Positions 44,774 to 53,721 of a DNA stretch of 64,000 nt are shown here, in pieces. A program made the translations under genes and the position numbers. Origin of the DNA: Oribacterium sp. P6A1 (GTDB lineage: Bacteria > Bacillota > Clostridia > Lachnospirales > Lachnospiraceae). The stretch's first letter is position 1. The number at the start of each line of letters is the position of its first letter. Under the pieces are notes generated by a model, which was not told the DNA's origin, made no database searches, and was given only the letters and a program-made list of their open reading frames with translations. The DNA is taken from assembly GCF_000702885.1 (NCBI RefSeq), contig NZ_JNKO01000005.1:62001-126000 (forward strand), in the 5' to 3' direction.

Positions 44774-46063
44774 TCAGATAACGGGAAATACTGTCATGGT
44801 CCAGAACACTGATATGATGCATCCAAGAACTGCGAACAGTGCGCCATGCTTCATCATATACGGAATGTCATATCCACCGAGTCCCATGATATATGGGGTT
44901 GCTGATGTAGACATCGGAGTCATAAATGCTGTCAGGCATGCTGCCTGAATAAGTATCATAAGTCCTACCGGATTTCCGCCCATGGCTGCGCAGGTTGCGA
45001 TGGCAATCGGGTGGAATATAAGCATTGTACCTCTGTTTGACATGAACTGTGTAAGCACAAAGGGAAGGACAAAAAAGATAAATCCTAAAAGGTAATTGCT
45101 GTTTCCGAGGCTTCCTACAAATCCTGAAATGACGCTTCCGATAAACTCACCTGCACCTGTTGCTGAAAGAGCTCCAGCGATGGCATTTGAACCGACTATA
45201 AGGAAAAGGATACCAAGAGGAAGTGACTTTCCTGCCTCCTTAGGATTAAGAACATTTGTGAGAATCATAAGGAGCGCACCGATTACCGTGATGGCCCAGC
45301 TGTCGAGACCAAGCTGATCGCTGAACATAAGTGCAAGGGCATCTCCAAAGAAAATGATGATGGATGCATACTCCTGGAACGTTGTAAGTGTGGACTCACT
45401 CATCTTCTTTAATGCCATGTCCTGAACCTTCACAGGAGACTCTGAAGGAAGTCCCTTAATGCAGAATATTCCAAAATATACGATGGAAAGAATAAGCATC
45501 GGAAGTCTTGCCTTCATTGGATCCGCAAGACCCACTGCGAAATCTGTGTATCCGTAAGACTCAAGATAACCGTTTAATTCTGCTGCAACTGTTGCTCCGG
45601 CACCTACAGGAAGGATACAGCAGGTAGAAATGATGGCTATACCTACCGGGAAAAGTACCTTTGTTGTGGGAATCCCCATCTCGGTTGCTGTTGCCATAAG
45701 CATAGGCGCTACGATGGAAAATACAACCACCGGACTCTGGATGAACTGGGAAAGGATAACACCGATAATGACATATCCAAGCACCATTTTGGTAACGCTT
45801 CCCTTTGAAAGATTTGAAATGCTCTTTGCCAGATTGATACAAAACTGTGTTTTGTTGAAACCCGCAGCTACAACGCACATACCGCCAACCATGATTACAT
45901 TGGAATTGGCGAAGTATGAAAGTGCTTTTTTTGCCTCCAGACATCCTGTCAGTGTCATAAGCATCATGGATGTCAATGCTATGACTGCGAGGCTGTACTT
46001 ACCACTGCAGTAGCCGATGATGGTAAGCACAAAGATAATGAAACAGATCGTTAACAGACTCAT
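44774..46063 (-). CDS. SLC13/DASS-type anion transporter
   Basis: This 429-residue protein has about eleven hydrophobic segments. SLC13-like motifs are FIQSPVVVFSIVAPMLMA ... ILPVGAGATVAAELNG in the first half and FVLTQFMSNRGTMLIFHPIA ... AFMTPMSTSATPYIMGLGGY in the second. Members move di- or tricarboxylates or sulfate with Na+ or H+. The gene is divergent from the LysR gene at 46288, and an inverted repeat lies between them, so the LysR protein probably senses the transported anion. The ribosome site is AGGAGGG. Confidence 0.87.
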   Translation of the reverse strand: MSLLTICFIIFVLTIIGYCSGKYSLAVIALTSMMLMTLTGCLEAKKALSYFANSNVIMVGGMCVVAAGFNKTQFCINLAKSISNLSKGSVTKMVLGYVIIGVILSQFIQSPVVVFSIVAPMLMATATEMGIPTTKVLFPVGIAIISTCCILPVGAGATVAAELNGYLESYGYTDFAVGLADPMKARLPMLILSIVYFGIFCIKGLPSESPVKVQDMALKKMSESTLTTFQEYASIIIFFGDALALMFSDQLGLDSWAITVIGALLMILTNVLNPKEAGKSLPLGILFLIVGSNAIAGALSATGAGEFIGSVISGFVGSLGNSNYLLGFIFFVLPFVLTQFMSNRGTMLIFHPIAIATCAAMGGNPVGLMILIQAACLTAFMTPMSTSATPYIMGLGGYDIPYMMKHGALFAVLGCIISVFWTMTVFPVI

Positions 46064-46126
46064 ATAGTCCCTCCTTCGTTTGATACGTCAGCCATCAAAA
46101 TCAGGTAACCCTATGAGCCGACGCCC

Positions 46127-46157
46127 TATGACAAAATTTTTTGTAAACCTTGTCATA
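46127..46157. promoter_or_regulatory. Inverted repeat, likely LysR binding site
   Basis: TATGACAA-N15-TTGTCATA has perfect 8-bp arms; an inner ACAAAA/TTTTGT repeat overlaps it. It lies in the 224-base gap between the divergent transporter and LysR genes, where LTTR sites are normally found. Confidence 0.55.
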
Positions 46158-46287
46158 AACATTGTTTTTTTATCATCTTTTGCTTACTATAATGGAGTTC
46201 CAAGTATTACACAAACGCATATATTTCATGTATACATTCCATAATGTAATTTAAAACAAGCGAAATAATGACAGAGCGGAGATCATC

Positions 46288-47193
46288 ATGAATGTCAGAG
46301 ACTATGAATACATAATCAAGATTGCAGAGAATCAGAGCATAACAAAGGCTGCTTCAGCTCTCTATATCACGCAGTCAGCCTTAACCAAATATCTTCAAAG
46401 AATTGAGGAGGAAATCGGACTGCCTCTTTTTTTGCGTTCCGGTCATAAATTTTTGCTTACAGATGCCGGCAGAGAATATGTGGAAACAGGTCGTGTGATT
46501 CTTAAACTTGATCAGGACCTGATGCAGAAATTAAATCAGAGTTCTGACTTAAGACAGAAAGAAGTGCGTTTTGGATTTGGAATGGGACGTGAACATTTTC
46601 TGTATACAAAAGTATTCCCGAAGTTCCTGAAAGAACATCCGGGAATAACATTGAAAAATCATGCTGATGCCAGCAGGCACCTGAAAATGTATCTTGATAA
46701 CGGTCTTCTGGATCTTGCCCTCGTCACTAACCTCGATCCTGCACCGGGATATAAATACATACCTGTAAAACAGTGCTATCTCTCACTTTTGGTACCCGCA
46801 GATTCACATCTCACAGAATCAGCATCAACTATAGAGGGATATCCTTATCCTGTGGTCTCTCTTTCGGATTGCGCTGCAGAAACATTTGTATCCACGGATC
46901 CTACAACTCATTCCGGTTCTTTTTCTGATAAACTTTTGAAGCAATTTCTTCCCGATGCCTATGTCTCAATGGAGGTAAGCGACATAAGAAGTCTTTTCAA
47001 TGCAGTAAGAGCCGGATTTGGCATTGCCATAACATTATCCTACGACTTCGTAGGAAAGGATCTCAAATATCTTTCAATCAGGGAAGCAAAGCCCATAGAG
47101 GAAAACATCCAGCTGGTTTACCGTTCAGACATGGCAATGTCCAAATCCATGAAGGACCTTATAGATATAATCCTGGAGGCAGCGAGGGACTGA
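46288..47193 (+). CDS. LysR family regulator
   Basis: This 301-residue protein has the N-terminal winged helix (MNVRDYEYIIKIAENQSITKAASALYITQSALTKYLQRIEEEIGLPLFLRSG) followed by the two-subdomain effector fold. It is divergent from the SLC13-like transporter gene across a perfect inverted repeat and probably activates it. The effector may be the carboxylate transported. The gene ends 11 bases from the convergent stop of the PPDK-N-like gene. Confidence 0.92.
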   Translation: MNVRDYEYIIKIAENQSITKAASALYITQSALTKYLQRIEEEIGLPLFLRSGHKFLLTDAGREYVETGRVILKLDQDLMQKLNQSSDLRQKEVRFGFGMGREHFLYTKVFPKFLKEHPGITLKNHADASRHLKMYLDNGLLDLALVTNLDPAPGYKYIPVKQCYLSLLVPADSHLTESASTIEGYPYPVVSLSDCAAETFVSTDPTTHSGSFSDKLLKQFLPDAYVSMEVSDIRSLFNAVRAGFGIAITLSYDFVGKDLKYLSIREAKPIEENIQLVYRSDMAMSKSMKDLIDIILEAARD

Positions 47194-47204
47194 TAAATCC
47201 TGAA

Positions 47205-49778
47205 TCAACAGCAGGTTATGAGCAAATGTTCCCCCGCCACATCATTGTAAACCTTACAGTTACTTTTCGACATATCATAAACGTGGACGATGTCCCTGAG
47301 CTTTTCATTTTCCTCAAACTCCTTTACAAGATCCTTATTCTTTTCAAGTTTTTCCGGAGCAAAATGGAGGGTCTTATCATTCTGGAACACTGCGGTATAA
47401 AGAATTTCAGCTTCTACAAGATCCTGGAAGATATGGCTTCCGTAGGAAAGCTCCGGATTGTAGCCTGCTTTTGATTCCTCTGTTTCGCATATTATCTCAT
47501 AGGCGCTTATATCGGAAAATGCCGTTGGAACTCCCAGTTCAGGCGAGGAGGTCCCCACTCTTCCCGGAACTATAAGCATCATATGCTTATTCTTATCACG
47601 GAAATACCAGTTTATCTTCCTGATAAGATTTGCAACAAGATGCTTGTCGTTGTATGGCATGGTGTAGTATCTGACAGGATCGACATATACTATCAGGTCA
47701 AGTTCGGCTGTCTTACACATGCCCATGGAAGAGCCTTTACTTTCAAGCAGTATGTTCTCTTCCTGAATTCCCGGCGGTATGATGGTTCCTGCTTCACTCT
47801 TCTGCACCTGAAGTGGTCTGCACTGAAGGAGGTCGATAGAATATTCACCGTTTTCCGACATGTTAATAGTGAATTCCGTGTCCACAGGATAATCATATTC
47901 TTCCTGGATACAGCACAACATCCTCTTCATCTGCTCCATCAGAGTTTCATTTTGAACAAGGCCCTTACAGGATATAAATTCGACATCCTGGTCTTTTCCT
48001 ATCTCCCTGAGTCTAAGTTCCGCGTCATAATCATGTTCCAGAAGGATCTTCCCGAGATACTTCGGAATATACGGCAGCAGCTCATAAAGAGTCAGTTTTT
48101 TTAATGTTTTATCCGCCATGTCTATGACTTCTGCTTTACCCTGTGAAAACTTATGTTTATCTGCTGATGAAGAATAGTTTGATTTTTCCGGCATATCAAG
48201 ATTCACTATTCGTGGATAAGAGCCTTCTGTCCTGTCAACTGCTGAGGTTCCCAGTCCCATAACAAGCCTGAGCATTCCGGCTGAAGGATCTGAATCCTTC
48301 ATGATGCGATAAGGGCTGAAGGAATAGCCCACACCTGCGGCGCAGGGCATGTAGAAGGATCCGTAATATGACCCCGATACTCTTTGAATGAGAAGTGCCA
48401 TCTGTTCATCCCGCTTTTCAAGCCCCCGGCGTTTGCGGTAATCCAGTGCCGAAAGCTTCATGGAGCTTGCATACACCACTTTTATGGCATGTTCGAATTC
48501 ATTAAGACGCTCCTCCAGAGTGCCTCTGTTCACGCAGAATACTGATTCGTATTTCCCGGCAAAAGCATTACCAAACCCATCCTCAAGTATACTGCTGGAC
48601 CTGACGATATAAGGATCCTGACCATAGTACTCTATGATTCCTTTAAATCTTTCACCCATGGCTTCAGAGAAGCTGCCCTTCATTATCTTTTCAGCAAATT
48701 CCGGTGCAAGCTCGAAATAGCCCTCTTCAGTGCGCTGGTTTACTCTCAGGTCCCAGAGATTGTTATCAACTATGTAGGTATAGTACAAATCGGATCCCAC
48801 ATAGAAGGAGTCATGGGGTTCCAGAACATCATTTATATCCGGCTCCTTATTTCTGATAATGGCTCTGGCCAGAAGCATTCCGCAGGCTTTTCCTCCTATC
48901 ATGCCGGTACCGATCATATGGTCTCGTACCGCAAAATAGTCATCGGGCGTGAAATGTTTCTTAACCATAAGCCTCATTTTCTCATCACGGGTCATCATGA
49001 TGTTGCACATCCTGGAGCACTCCTCCGTGATTTCCTCACCGCTTTCCTTTTTCATCTTAACGAGATCAAAAAATCTCTCCCAGGAATCCGAGTACTGTTC
49101 CTCTGCAGAACGCTGGGCCTGCCCAAGGGCATGATAGAAACGGCTGGATTTTACACCGTCAAGTATGGGGCGGAATTCTCCTCCCTCAGGGTCATAGATG
49201 TGGGGCAGAAACATTGTCTCCGAATTCCTGTTCCAGACCTTTTGGGGACGTACATAAATGTTTTTATTGTCTGAATATACATCAAAGAAAAGCTGGGTGG
49301 TATTGAGGATCTTATTGATGGCATACATAGAATGCTTTCCTCTTATGATAGGGAAGAACGCTACCGTATCAAGTATAAAGAGGAATGGGCAGGTTACCCT
49401 GAAAAAATTCCCCATCATGAGATCCGTGGCCCAGGCAGTCTGAAGCTCAGAAAGACAGTCAAAAACATAGAAGGCATCCTTTCCTTCCTGCTTTATAAAA
49501 TTATGAACATCCACAGTGAAGGTTTCAAATCTGTGGGAAAGAGGCACCGGTATGGTTTTTATCTCCGGTATGTCGGGAAGAAGGGGTTTGTGACTTGCAA
49601 ATCTGAAATAGATGATGTTGCGCCTGTCCTCTATGGCCTGCTTTATAAAGGGCTCCATAAACAGTTTGAACTGGGACAATTCAGTAACACGCCATACAAC
49701 ATTATCACCCAATCGGATATTATCAAGGGCATGATCCATCTCCGGGATTCCGCTTTTTACTCTGTCAAAAGAAGACAT
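47205..49778 (-). CDS. PEP/pyruvate-binding (PPDK-N-like) protein without His domain
   Basis: This 857-residue cytoplasmic protein has three regions. Residues 1-240 resemble a KaiC/RecA-like fold (RVKSGIPEMDHALDNIRLGDNVVWRV) but lack a clear Walker A lysine. Residues about 295-690 match the ATP-grasp/PEP-synthase N-terminal domain (GTGMIGGKACGMLLARAII; PYIVRSSSILEDGFGNAFAGKYESVF; VDTEFTIN...YSIDLLQCRPLQ). The last 150 residues are unassigned. The swivelling phosphohistidine domain and C-terminal TIM barrel of pyruvate-phosphate dikinase are absent, so it cannot be a complete PEP synthase. Its real substrate is unknown. A terminator-like hairpin lies about 20 bases upstream. Confidence 0.78.
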   Translation of the reverse strand: MSSFDRVKSGIPEMDHALDNIRLGDNVVWRVTELSQFKLFMEPFIKQAIEDRRNIIYFRFASHKPLLPDIPEIKTIPVPLSHRFETFTVDVHNFIKQEGKDAFYVFDCLSELQTAWATDLMMGNFFRVTCPFLFILDTVAFFPIIRGKHSMYAINKILNTTQLFFDVYSDNKNIYVRPQKVWNRNSETMFLPHIYDPEGGEFRPILDGVKSSRFYHALGQAQRSAEEQYSDSWERFFDLVKMKKESGEEITEECSRMCNIMMTRDEKMRLMVKKHFTPDDYFAVRDHMIGTGMIGGKACGMLLARAIIRNKEPDINDVLEPHDSFYVGSDLYYTYIVDNNLWDLRVNQRTEEGYFELAPEFAEKIMKGSFSEAMGERFKGIIEYYGQDPYIVRSSSILEDGFGNAFAGKYESVFCVNRGTLEERLNEFEHAIKVVYASSMKLSALDYRKRRGLEKRDEQMALLIQRVSGSYYGSFYMPCAAGVGYSFSPYRIMKDSDPSAGMLRLVMGLGTSAVDRTEGSYPRIVNLDMPEKSNYSSSADKHKFSQGKAEVIDMADKTLKKLTLYELLPYIPKYLGKILLEHDYDAELRLREIGKDQDVEFISCKGLVQNETLMEQMKRMLCCIQEEYDYPVDTEFTINMSENGEYSIDLLQCRPLQVQKSEAGTIIPPGIQEENILLESKGSSMGMCKTAELDLIVYVDPVRYYTMPYNDKHLVANLIRKINWYFRDKNKHMMLIVPGRVGTSSPELGVPTAFSDISAYEIICETEESKAGYNPELSYGSHIFQDLVEAEILYTAVFQNDKTLHFAPEKLEKNKDLVKEFEENEKLRDIVHVYDMSKSNCKVYNDVAGEHLLITCC

Positions 49779-49800
49779 GGTTACCTCCCTTTAAAATACA

Positions 49801-49835
49801 AAAGACGCCTCATCCTGATAGGATGAAACGTCTTT
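49801..49835 (-). terminator. Hairpin in leader of PPDK-N-like gene
   Basis: AAAGACG/CGTCTTT and CATCCT/AGGATG stems with an internal 3-base bulge pair, followed by TGTATTTT on the minus strand. A possible promoter (TTGCGA-N17-TAAGAT) lies upstream, which would put this hairpin in the mRNA leader as an attenuator. Confidence 0.6.
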
Positions 49836-49974
49836 GTTTCCTCTGCTTATTTATGTTTCAATCTTAACATTTCAGACAGGCTATCGCAATGTTGACAGTG
49901 TAGTTTCTAATTATTTCAGATTCATTTATTCCGGAAGATTTCCATCATCAGGTATATAATATCCTTCTTTCATC

Positions 49975-51426
49975 TTATCCTATATCTGTTTCTTTCCCGA
50001 TACTTTCCGGCATAGGACCATCCTTTACATCTGTGTACCAGTAATCATAGGACACCGGAAGAAAATCCACATTTGAAGTACGGACATCCTCCCAGTCCAT
50101 GCCCCATGGCCGGAGATAAATATAGTACCTGAAGCTTCCATGTTCATCCTCGTATCTGCAATTTACTTCTATCATATGATCATAGTCACTTACGTCAGAA
50201 GCACCGGGATCCACAATCCAGTCCGCATGCTGAACATTTTCACCATCCAGCAGGAAATATCCCTTCTCACTCTTCATGCAGCCCGCACTTGTTGTGCCGG
50301 GACCGAAGCTTACCTCCACCTCACAGATAAGTGATTTCGCAGAACCCTGGTCATCCCAAAGGACGATTCGACCGGCATTATCACTTTCTACAAATATCGA
50401 TCCGCAAACATCATGTATGCTGTCTTCCAGATCCTCGTAATCACCGTGACATGATTCTATCACATACCAGCCGAACCAGTCCCGATCCCAGTAGTCAGTA
50501 TAAATAGAAGCTGCAGCCTTACCATGTTCTCCCAAGACCGCCTTGGCTTCAGAACTTACTTTTTTGACTGTTGTTTCAGATTTGGCATCACCGCTTTCCT
50601 TTGTTTCTCCGGTTTTTGCTTCTGATGCTTCTTCTGTTACAGATTCGGTTTCAGATTCTGATTCCTTTTTGATTTCGGCAGTTACCTTATTTTCTGAGGG
50701 ATCCTTAGGACAAAAGAAGGTGTAATACTCACCGTCTTTCACATAATCCGCCTTAAGTCCTTCATCCTCTACGTTCCAGGTAAGTTTTATATCTTCAGAA
50801 TCAACGGAACCGTAATCCTTGAGATTGGACCACTTCAGGTTTTTAAATTCTTTACCTTCAATCACAGCATCCATGGTGTGATCTCCACGAAAACTCATCT
50901 TAAGGGCATCCGGTGCAATCTCATCAGCAGGGTCTCCCAGTATATCCGTCACCGAAACAGACTGCCAGTCCTGCAGCATAAACTTCTCGGATTCCGGTAG
51001 ATACTGTGCCGGATCTGCGGCAGGGGTACCTTCTTTTGCAAAGGTAAAATCCATCCCCAGGCCAAGCATGTCTTTTACAGCAAAACAATCCTCGCCACGT
51101 TCACCCGTGATCTCTTCTCCATCTACCGTAATGGTTATGGTAGTGTCATCACTGGTCCATTTGACATCGTGCGTTTCCCCGTTTACCGTCATGACGGCCT
51201 TACCCCCGCTCTGCAGTTCGAATCCAAAACCCTTAAGGTCATCACCGGTCAGGGCCATACCCATCATCTCTCCCACCACAGGGATATAGTTACCTGCCAA
51301 CGGATCATCATCCTTTGTTTTTGCCGAAGTCCCTCCGCCGCAGCCTGTAAGACACAGTCCAAAACAAAGAATCACAGCCAGCATAAGGGCTGTAAGCTTA
51401 CCTGTTACTCTTTCGCCTCTTTTCAT
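49975..51426 (-). CDS. Large lipoprotein of unknown function
   Basis: This 483-residue protein has the signal MKRGERVTGKLTALMLAVIL..., with the lipobox LTGC followed by GGG. The exported part has two similar beta-rich modules (residues about 45-130 and 150-250: GDDLKGFGFELQSGGKAVMTVNG; ALKMSFRGDHTMDAVIEG) of the kind seen in Firmicute lipoproteins with lipocalin-like repeats. A Glu/Ser/Thr-rich linker (KKESESETESVTEEASEAKTGE) follows, then a C-terminal beta domain. No enzyme motif is recognised. The ATG at 51426 follows GGGAGG; a GTG one codon earlier is also open. Confidence 0.75.
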   Translation of the reverse strand: MKRGERVTGKLTALMLAVILCFGLCLTGCGGGTSAKTKDDDPLAGNYIPVVGEMMGMALTGDDLKGFGFELQSGGKAVMTVNGETHDVKWTSDDTTITITVDGEEITGERGEDCFAVKDMLGLGMDFTFAKEGTPAADPAQYLPESEKFMLQDWQSVSVTDILGDPADEIAPDALKMSFRGDHTMDAVIEGKEFKNLKWSNLKDYGSVDSEDIKLTWNVEDEGLKADYVKDGEYYTFFCPKDPSENKVTAEIKKESESETESVTEEASEAKTGETKESGDAKSETTVKKVSSEAKAVLGEHGKAAASIYTDYWDRDWFGWYVIESCHGDYEDLEDSIHDVCGSIFVESDNAGRIVLWDDQGSAKSLICEVEVSFGPGTTSAGCMKSEKGYFLLDGENVQHADWIVDPGASDVSDYDHMIEVNCRYEDEHGSFRYYIYLRPWGMDWEDVRTSNVDFLPVSYDYWYTDVKDGPMPESIGKETDIG

Positions 51427-51572
51427 CACGAATCCTCCCTAAAGCTTTCCAACTATTAATTCATCCGGGTAACAATTCTTGTTATTAACTTGTCAATTAT
51501 TATCTTAATTTTACTCGAGGAACTACGAAAATATATGTATCGAAATAGCATTTTATAATTATTTTAGAAATC

Positions 51573-51611
51573 AAAAAACACTGACAGGCATTAAACCCAT
51601 CAGTGTTTTTT
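51573..51611. terminator. Bidirectional terminator
   Basis: AAAAAACACTGA / TCAGTGTTTTTT is a perfect 12-bp stem with a 15-base loop and T-runs on both strands. It lies directly after the minus-strand gene remnant at 51617. Confidence 0.85.
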
Positions 51612-51616
51612 GTTTT

Positions 51617-51725
51617 ACCAGTCTTTTACGGAACCATCGAAATATCTGAAAGCATCGTTGCTTCCACGGCTCTTTGCCGGATACAGCTCTTCTGCATTAT
51701 CAGGTCTCATCGACCAAAGCAGGAC
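51617..51725 (-). pseudogene. C-terminal remnant of an unidentified gene
   Basis: An open minus-strand frame reading LLWSMRPDNAEELYPAKS... and ending ...FDGSVKDW before TAA is followed five bases later by a terminator, as a true gene end would be. The frame is broken by TGA about 35 codons upstream and overlaps the LysR-like remnant on the other strand. The parent family is not recognised. Confidence 0.5.
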
Positions 51726-51727
51726 TC

Positions 51728-51943
51728 ACCTGCTGCGCCTACACAGGTGCCTGCATGGTAACACTGGATCAGATGGTGCTTGCAAACCATTTTGAACATA
51801 ATCTGAGGATTTTTTCAATCGGTGACAAACGGGTTCAGGTTGGACTGTCTCTGCTATATCACCGGGGATCCATGCTTACGGAAGAAATAAACACCCTGTT
51901 CCGGATCACGAAAGATGAACTGACTAAGGGCGGAGTTCATTGA
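51728..51943 (+). pseudogene. C-terminal remnant of a LysR-type regulator
   Basis: The plus-strand frame LDQMVLANHFEHNLRIFSIG...VQVGLSLLYHRGSMLTEEINTLFRITKDEL looks like the end of a LysR effector domain: a flexible loop, then a beta strand and the last amphipathic helix. The DNA-binding part and most of the effector domain are missing and no ribosome site precedes any ATG. The junction with the opposing remnant near 51700-51730 marks a deletion. Confidence 0.5.
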
Positions 51944-51948
51944 ATGCA

Positions 51949-52338
51949 TCATAGTCCCATGACCTCTCCATAAATCAGTACTGCGTTTCTGACACACTCA
52001 TCACAGGGGCATAGCGGTTTCCCATCTGTTATGGCTTTCAGATCCCTGCATTTTAAGGCTCCGCATCTTCTTCGGAACTCTTCCTGTATCTTCTTTGTCG
52101 CCATCACTGCACCTTTGCCTTCAGTTTTAAGGCCTACTATCATGGCTGCACCGATCATGGCACCGCATGTCGCTTCCATATTTCCCATTCCTGCAGCAAA
52201 ACCCGATGAGATCTTCAGGAGCTGTTCTTCCGTAAGTGAAGTCTCATCAGATAGTGCCTTTGTCACTGCCTGAGTGCAGTTACATGCTCCTGAACTCTTT
52301 AATTCTGCCGCCATTTCGGCTCTCTCATTTAATGTCAT
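51949..52338 (-). CDS. C_GCAxxG_C_C family redox protein
   Basis: This 129-residue protein carries the family cysteines: CNCTQAV near the start, then ATCGAMIGAA, RRCGALKCRDL and CPCDECV. These conserved Cys positions suggest metal or flavin/Fe-S-linked redox function; the activity is unknown. The start overlaps the end of the NapH-like gene by 14 bases, so the two are co-translated. It is the last gene of the ferredoxin/NapH-like cluster divergent from HxlR. Confidence 0.88.
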   Translation of the reverse strand: MTLNERAEMAAELKSSGACNCTQAVTKALSDETSLTEEQLLKISSGFAAGMGNMEATCGAMIGAAMIVGLKTEGKGAVMATKKIQEEFRRRCGALKCRDLKAITDGKPLCPCDECVRNAVLIYGEVMGL

Positions 52339-52933
52339 TCTCTTTCATGCCTTTCTTTGCTTTTATCTTACATATTCCCTGAGTCATGGTTCCCATAGGG
52401 CAGAAGGAACACCAGGTTCTCTCTTTGTATAATACCATAACTATAAGTCCAATGAGCGTGGATGTGAGCATCAGACTGTAGAATCCAAAGCCAAACTGAG
52501 CCACCCAGTCCGGGAATACGCTGCCATTATAAGCCCATTGCCATGGAACTCTGAAGGTCCAGAACAACTTTATGGCTTTTCTTAATGTTCCTGCTCCGGA
52601 GAACACCAGATATGTCTGGAATACCATAGTTCCGAACATTGTGAGGAAAAATATCAAAAATCCATACCGGAAACCTTTGGAAGATAGCCACTTAGGTGCA
52701 GGTTTTCTTCTTGAACATTTAAGATTCCTTCCAAGTACCCAGAACAGCTGTCCTCTTCCGCACATATGGTTACAGAACCATTTATTGCCGCCGACTGTGG
52801 CGAATATAAGCGGCAGGATGAAATCTATCATGCCAAGCCAAGCGAATAAAATATTGAAAAAACCAAGTGCAAAATAAACTATCGACCATATCCAGAGGTA
52901 ATCATACCAGTGCTTTTTCTTATTTACTGACAT
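52325..52933 (-). CDS. NapH-like membrane ferredoxin-type protein
   Basis: This 202-residue integral membrane protein has about five hydrophobic segments. The cysteine motifs FCNHMCGRGQLFWVLG and CSFCPMGTMTQGIC resemble NapH/YccM/NosR-C proteins that pass electrons from quinol or ferredoxin. The ATG at 52933 follows GGAGGTGG and lies inside the end of the ferredoxin gene (14-base overlap), indicating coupling. With the adjacent 2[4Fe-4S] ferredoxin and C_GCAxxG_C_C protein it looks like a small membrane electron-transfer unit. Confidence 0.85.
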   Translation of the reverse strand: MSVNKKKHWYDYLWIWSIVYFALGFFNILFAWLGMIDFILPLIFATVGGNKWFCNHMCGRGQLFWVLGRNLKCSRRKPAPKWLSSKGFRYGFLIFFLTMFGTMVFQTYLVFSGAGTLRKAIKLFWTFRVPWQWAYNGSVFPDWVAQFGFGFYSLMLTSTLIGLIVMVLYKERTWCSFCPMGTMTQGICKIKAKKGMKENDIK

Positions 52934-53120
52934 TTCCCACCTCCGAAACATTTATGGAACCTGCAGGGCAGGCCTTTTCACATAAACCGCATCCTACGCA
53001 TTTACTGAAATCTACCTTCGCATAACATCCTTTATAAATCGATATAGCTTCTCTTGGACACTGCCGGGCACATACTCCGCAGGCAACGCATCTGTCTATA
53101 TCATTAACAGCCTTTTTCAT
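52920..53120 (-). CDS. 2[4Fe-4S] ferredoxin
   Basis: This 66-residue ferredoxin has two complete cluster motifs, CVACGVCARQCPREAI and CVGCGLCEKACPAGSI. It is the first gene of the redox operon and overlaps the NapH-like gene, to which it probably transfers electrons. The ribosome site is AGAGGTTATAGG. Divergent from HxlR, with a promoter and short palindrome in between. Confidence 0.92.
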   Translation of the reverse strand: MKKAVNDIDRCVACGVCARQCPREAISIYKGCYAKVDFSKCVGCGLCEKACPAGSINVSEVGNVSK

Positions 53121-53175
53121 TTCCTATAACCTCTTTCTGCATTACATACACTTGCATTTGAAATCTGATAGCGTT

Positions 53176-53204
53176 ATTATACATGGTATAGTTTTTATAT
53201 CAAG
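53176..53204 (-). promoter_or_regulatory. Promoter of redox operon with overlapping palindrome
   Basis: On the minus strand TTGATA (about 53203-53198), 16 bases, then TATAAT (53181-53176). The palindrome TATAC-ATG-GTATA (53178-53190) overlaps the -10, a likely site for the divergently encoded HxlR regulator. Confidence 0.55.
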
Positions 53205-53242
53205 TACGCAGTTTTAATTTACCAGGTAAGGAAAAGTATACC

Positions 53243-53587
53243 ATGAAAAAAACAGAAAAGCATGAACCATTATGTGAAGATATCGCAGGAAGAGACTGTG
53301 GATTAAAGAGAATCATTGATAAAATCGGTGGAAAATGGAAGATCATGATACTTTGCGTCATAGATAAAAATGATATCGTGAGATACGGAGAATTGCGACG
53401 CTCCATTCACGGAATTACCAATACTATGCTTGCCAATTCTCTTAAAGAGTTGGAAACAGACGGACTTGTTGAAAGAAAACAGTACGATGAAATGCCTGTC
53501 AGAGTCGAATACAATCTCACTGAAAAAACAAAAAGCCTCATCCCCATACTTCTTGATCTCAAGAAATGGGGTGAGGACAATCTGTGA
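53243..53587 (+). CDS. HxlR family regulator
   Basis: This 114-residue winged-helix protein has the HxlR pattern: CGLKRIIDKIGGKWKIMILCVI near the start, then RYGELRRSIHGITNTMLANSLKELETDGLVERKQYDEMPVRVEYNLTEKTKSLIPIL. Several HxlR proteins sense redox or electrophiles through an N-terminal cysteine; Cys12 and Cys19 are candidates here. It is divergent from the ferredoxin/NapH/C_GCAxxG operon and is its likely regulator. Confidence 0.92.
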   Translation: MKKTEKHEPLCEDIAGRDCGLKRIIDKIGGKWKIMILCVIDKNDIVRYGELRRSIHGITNTMLANSLKELETDGLVERKQYDEMPVRVEYNLTEKTKSLIPILLDLKKWGEDNL

Positions 53588-53721
53588 GTTTTTTACTTAA
53601 GCTTACATCAACAGGCGTTGATGAAATAACCGGTTTTGAGTTCTCTATTCCATATATGTATGTGAAAATAATCATTATGTATGACCTCGTGAATTCTATC
53701 AGTTTCTTATAATCAAAGTGG

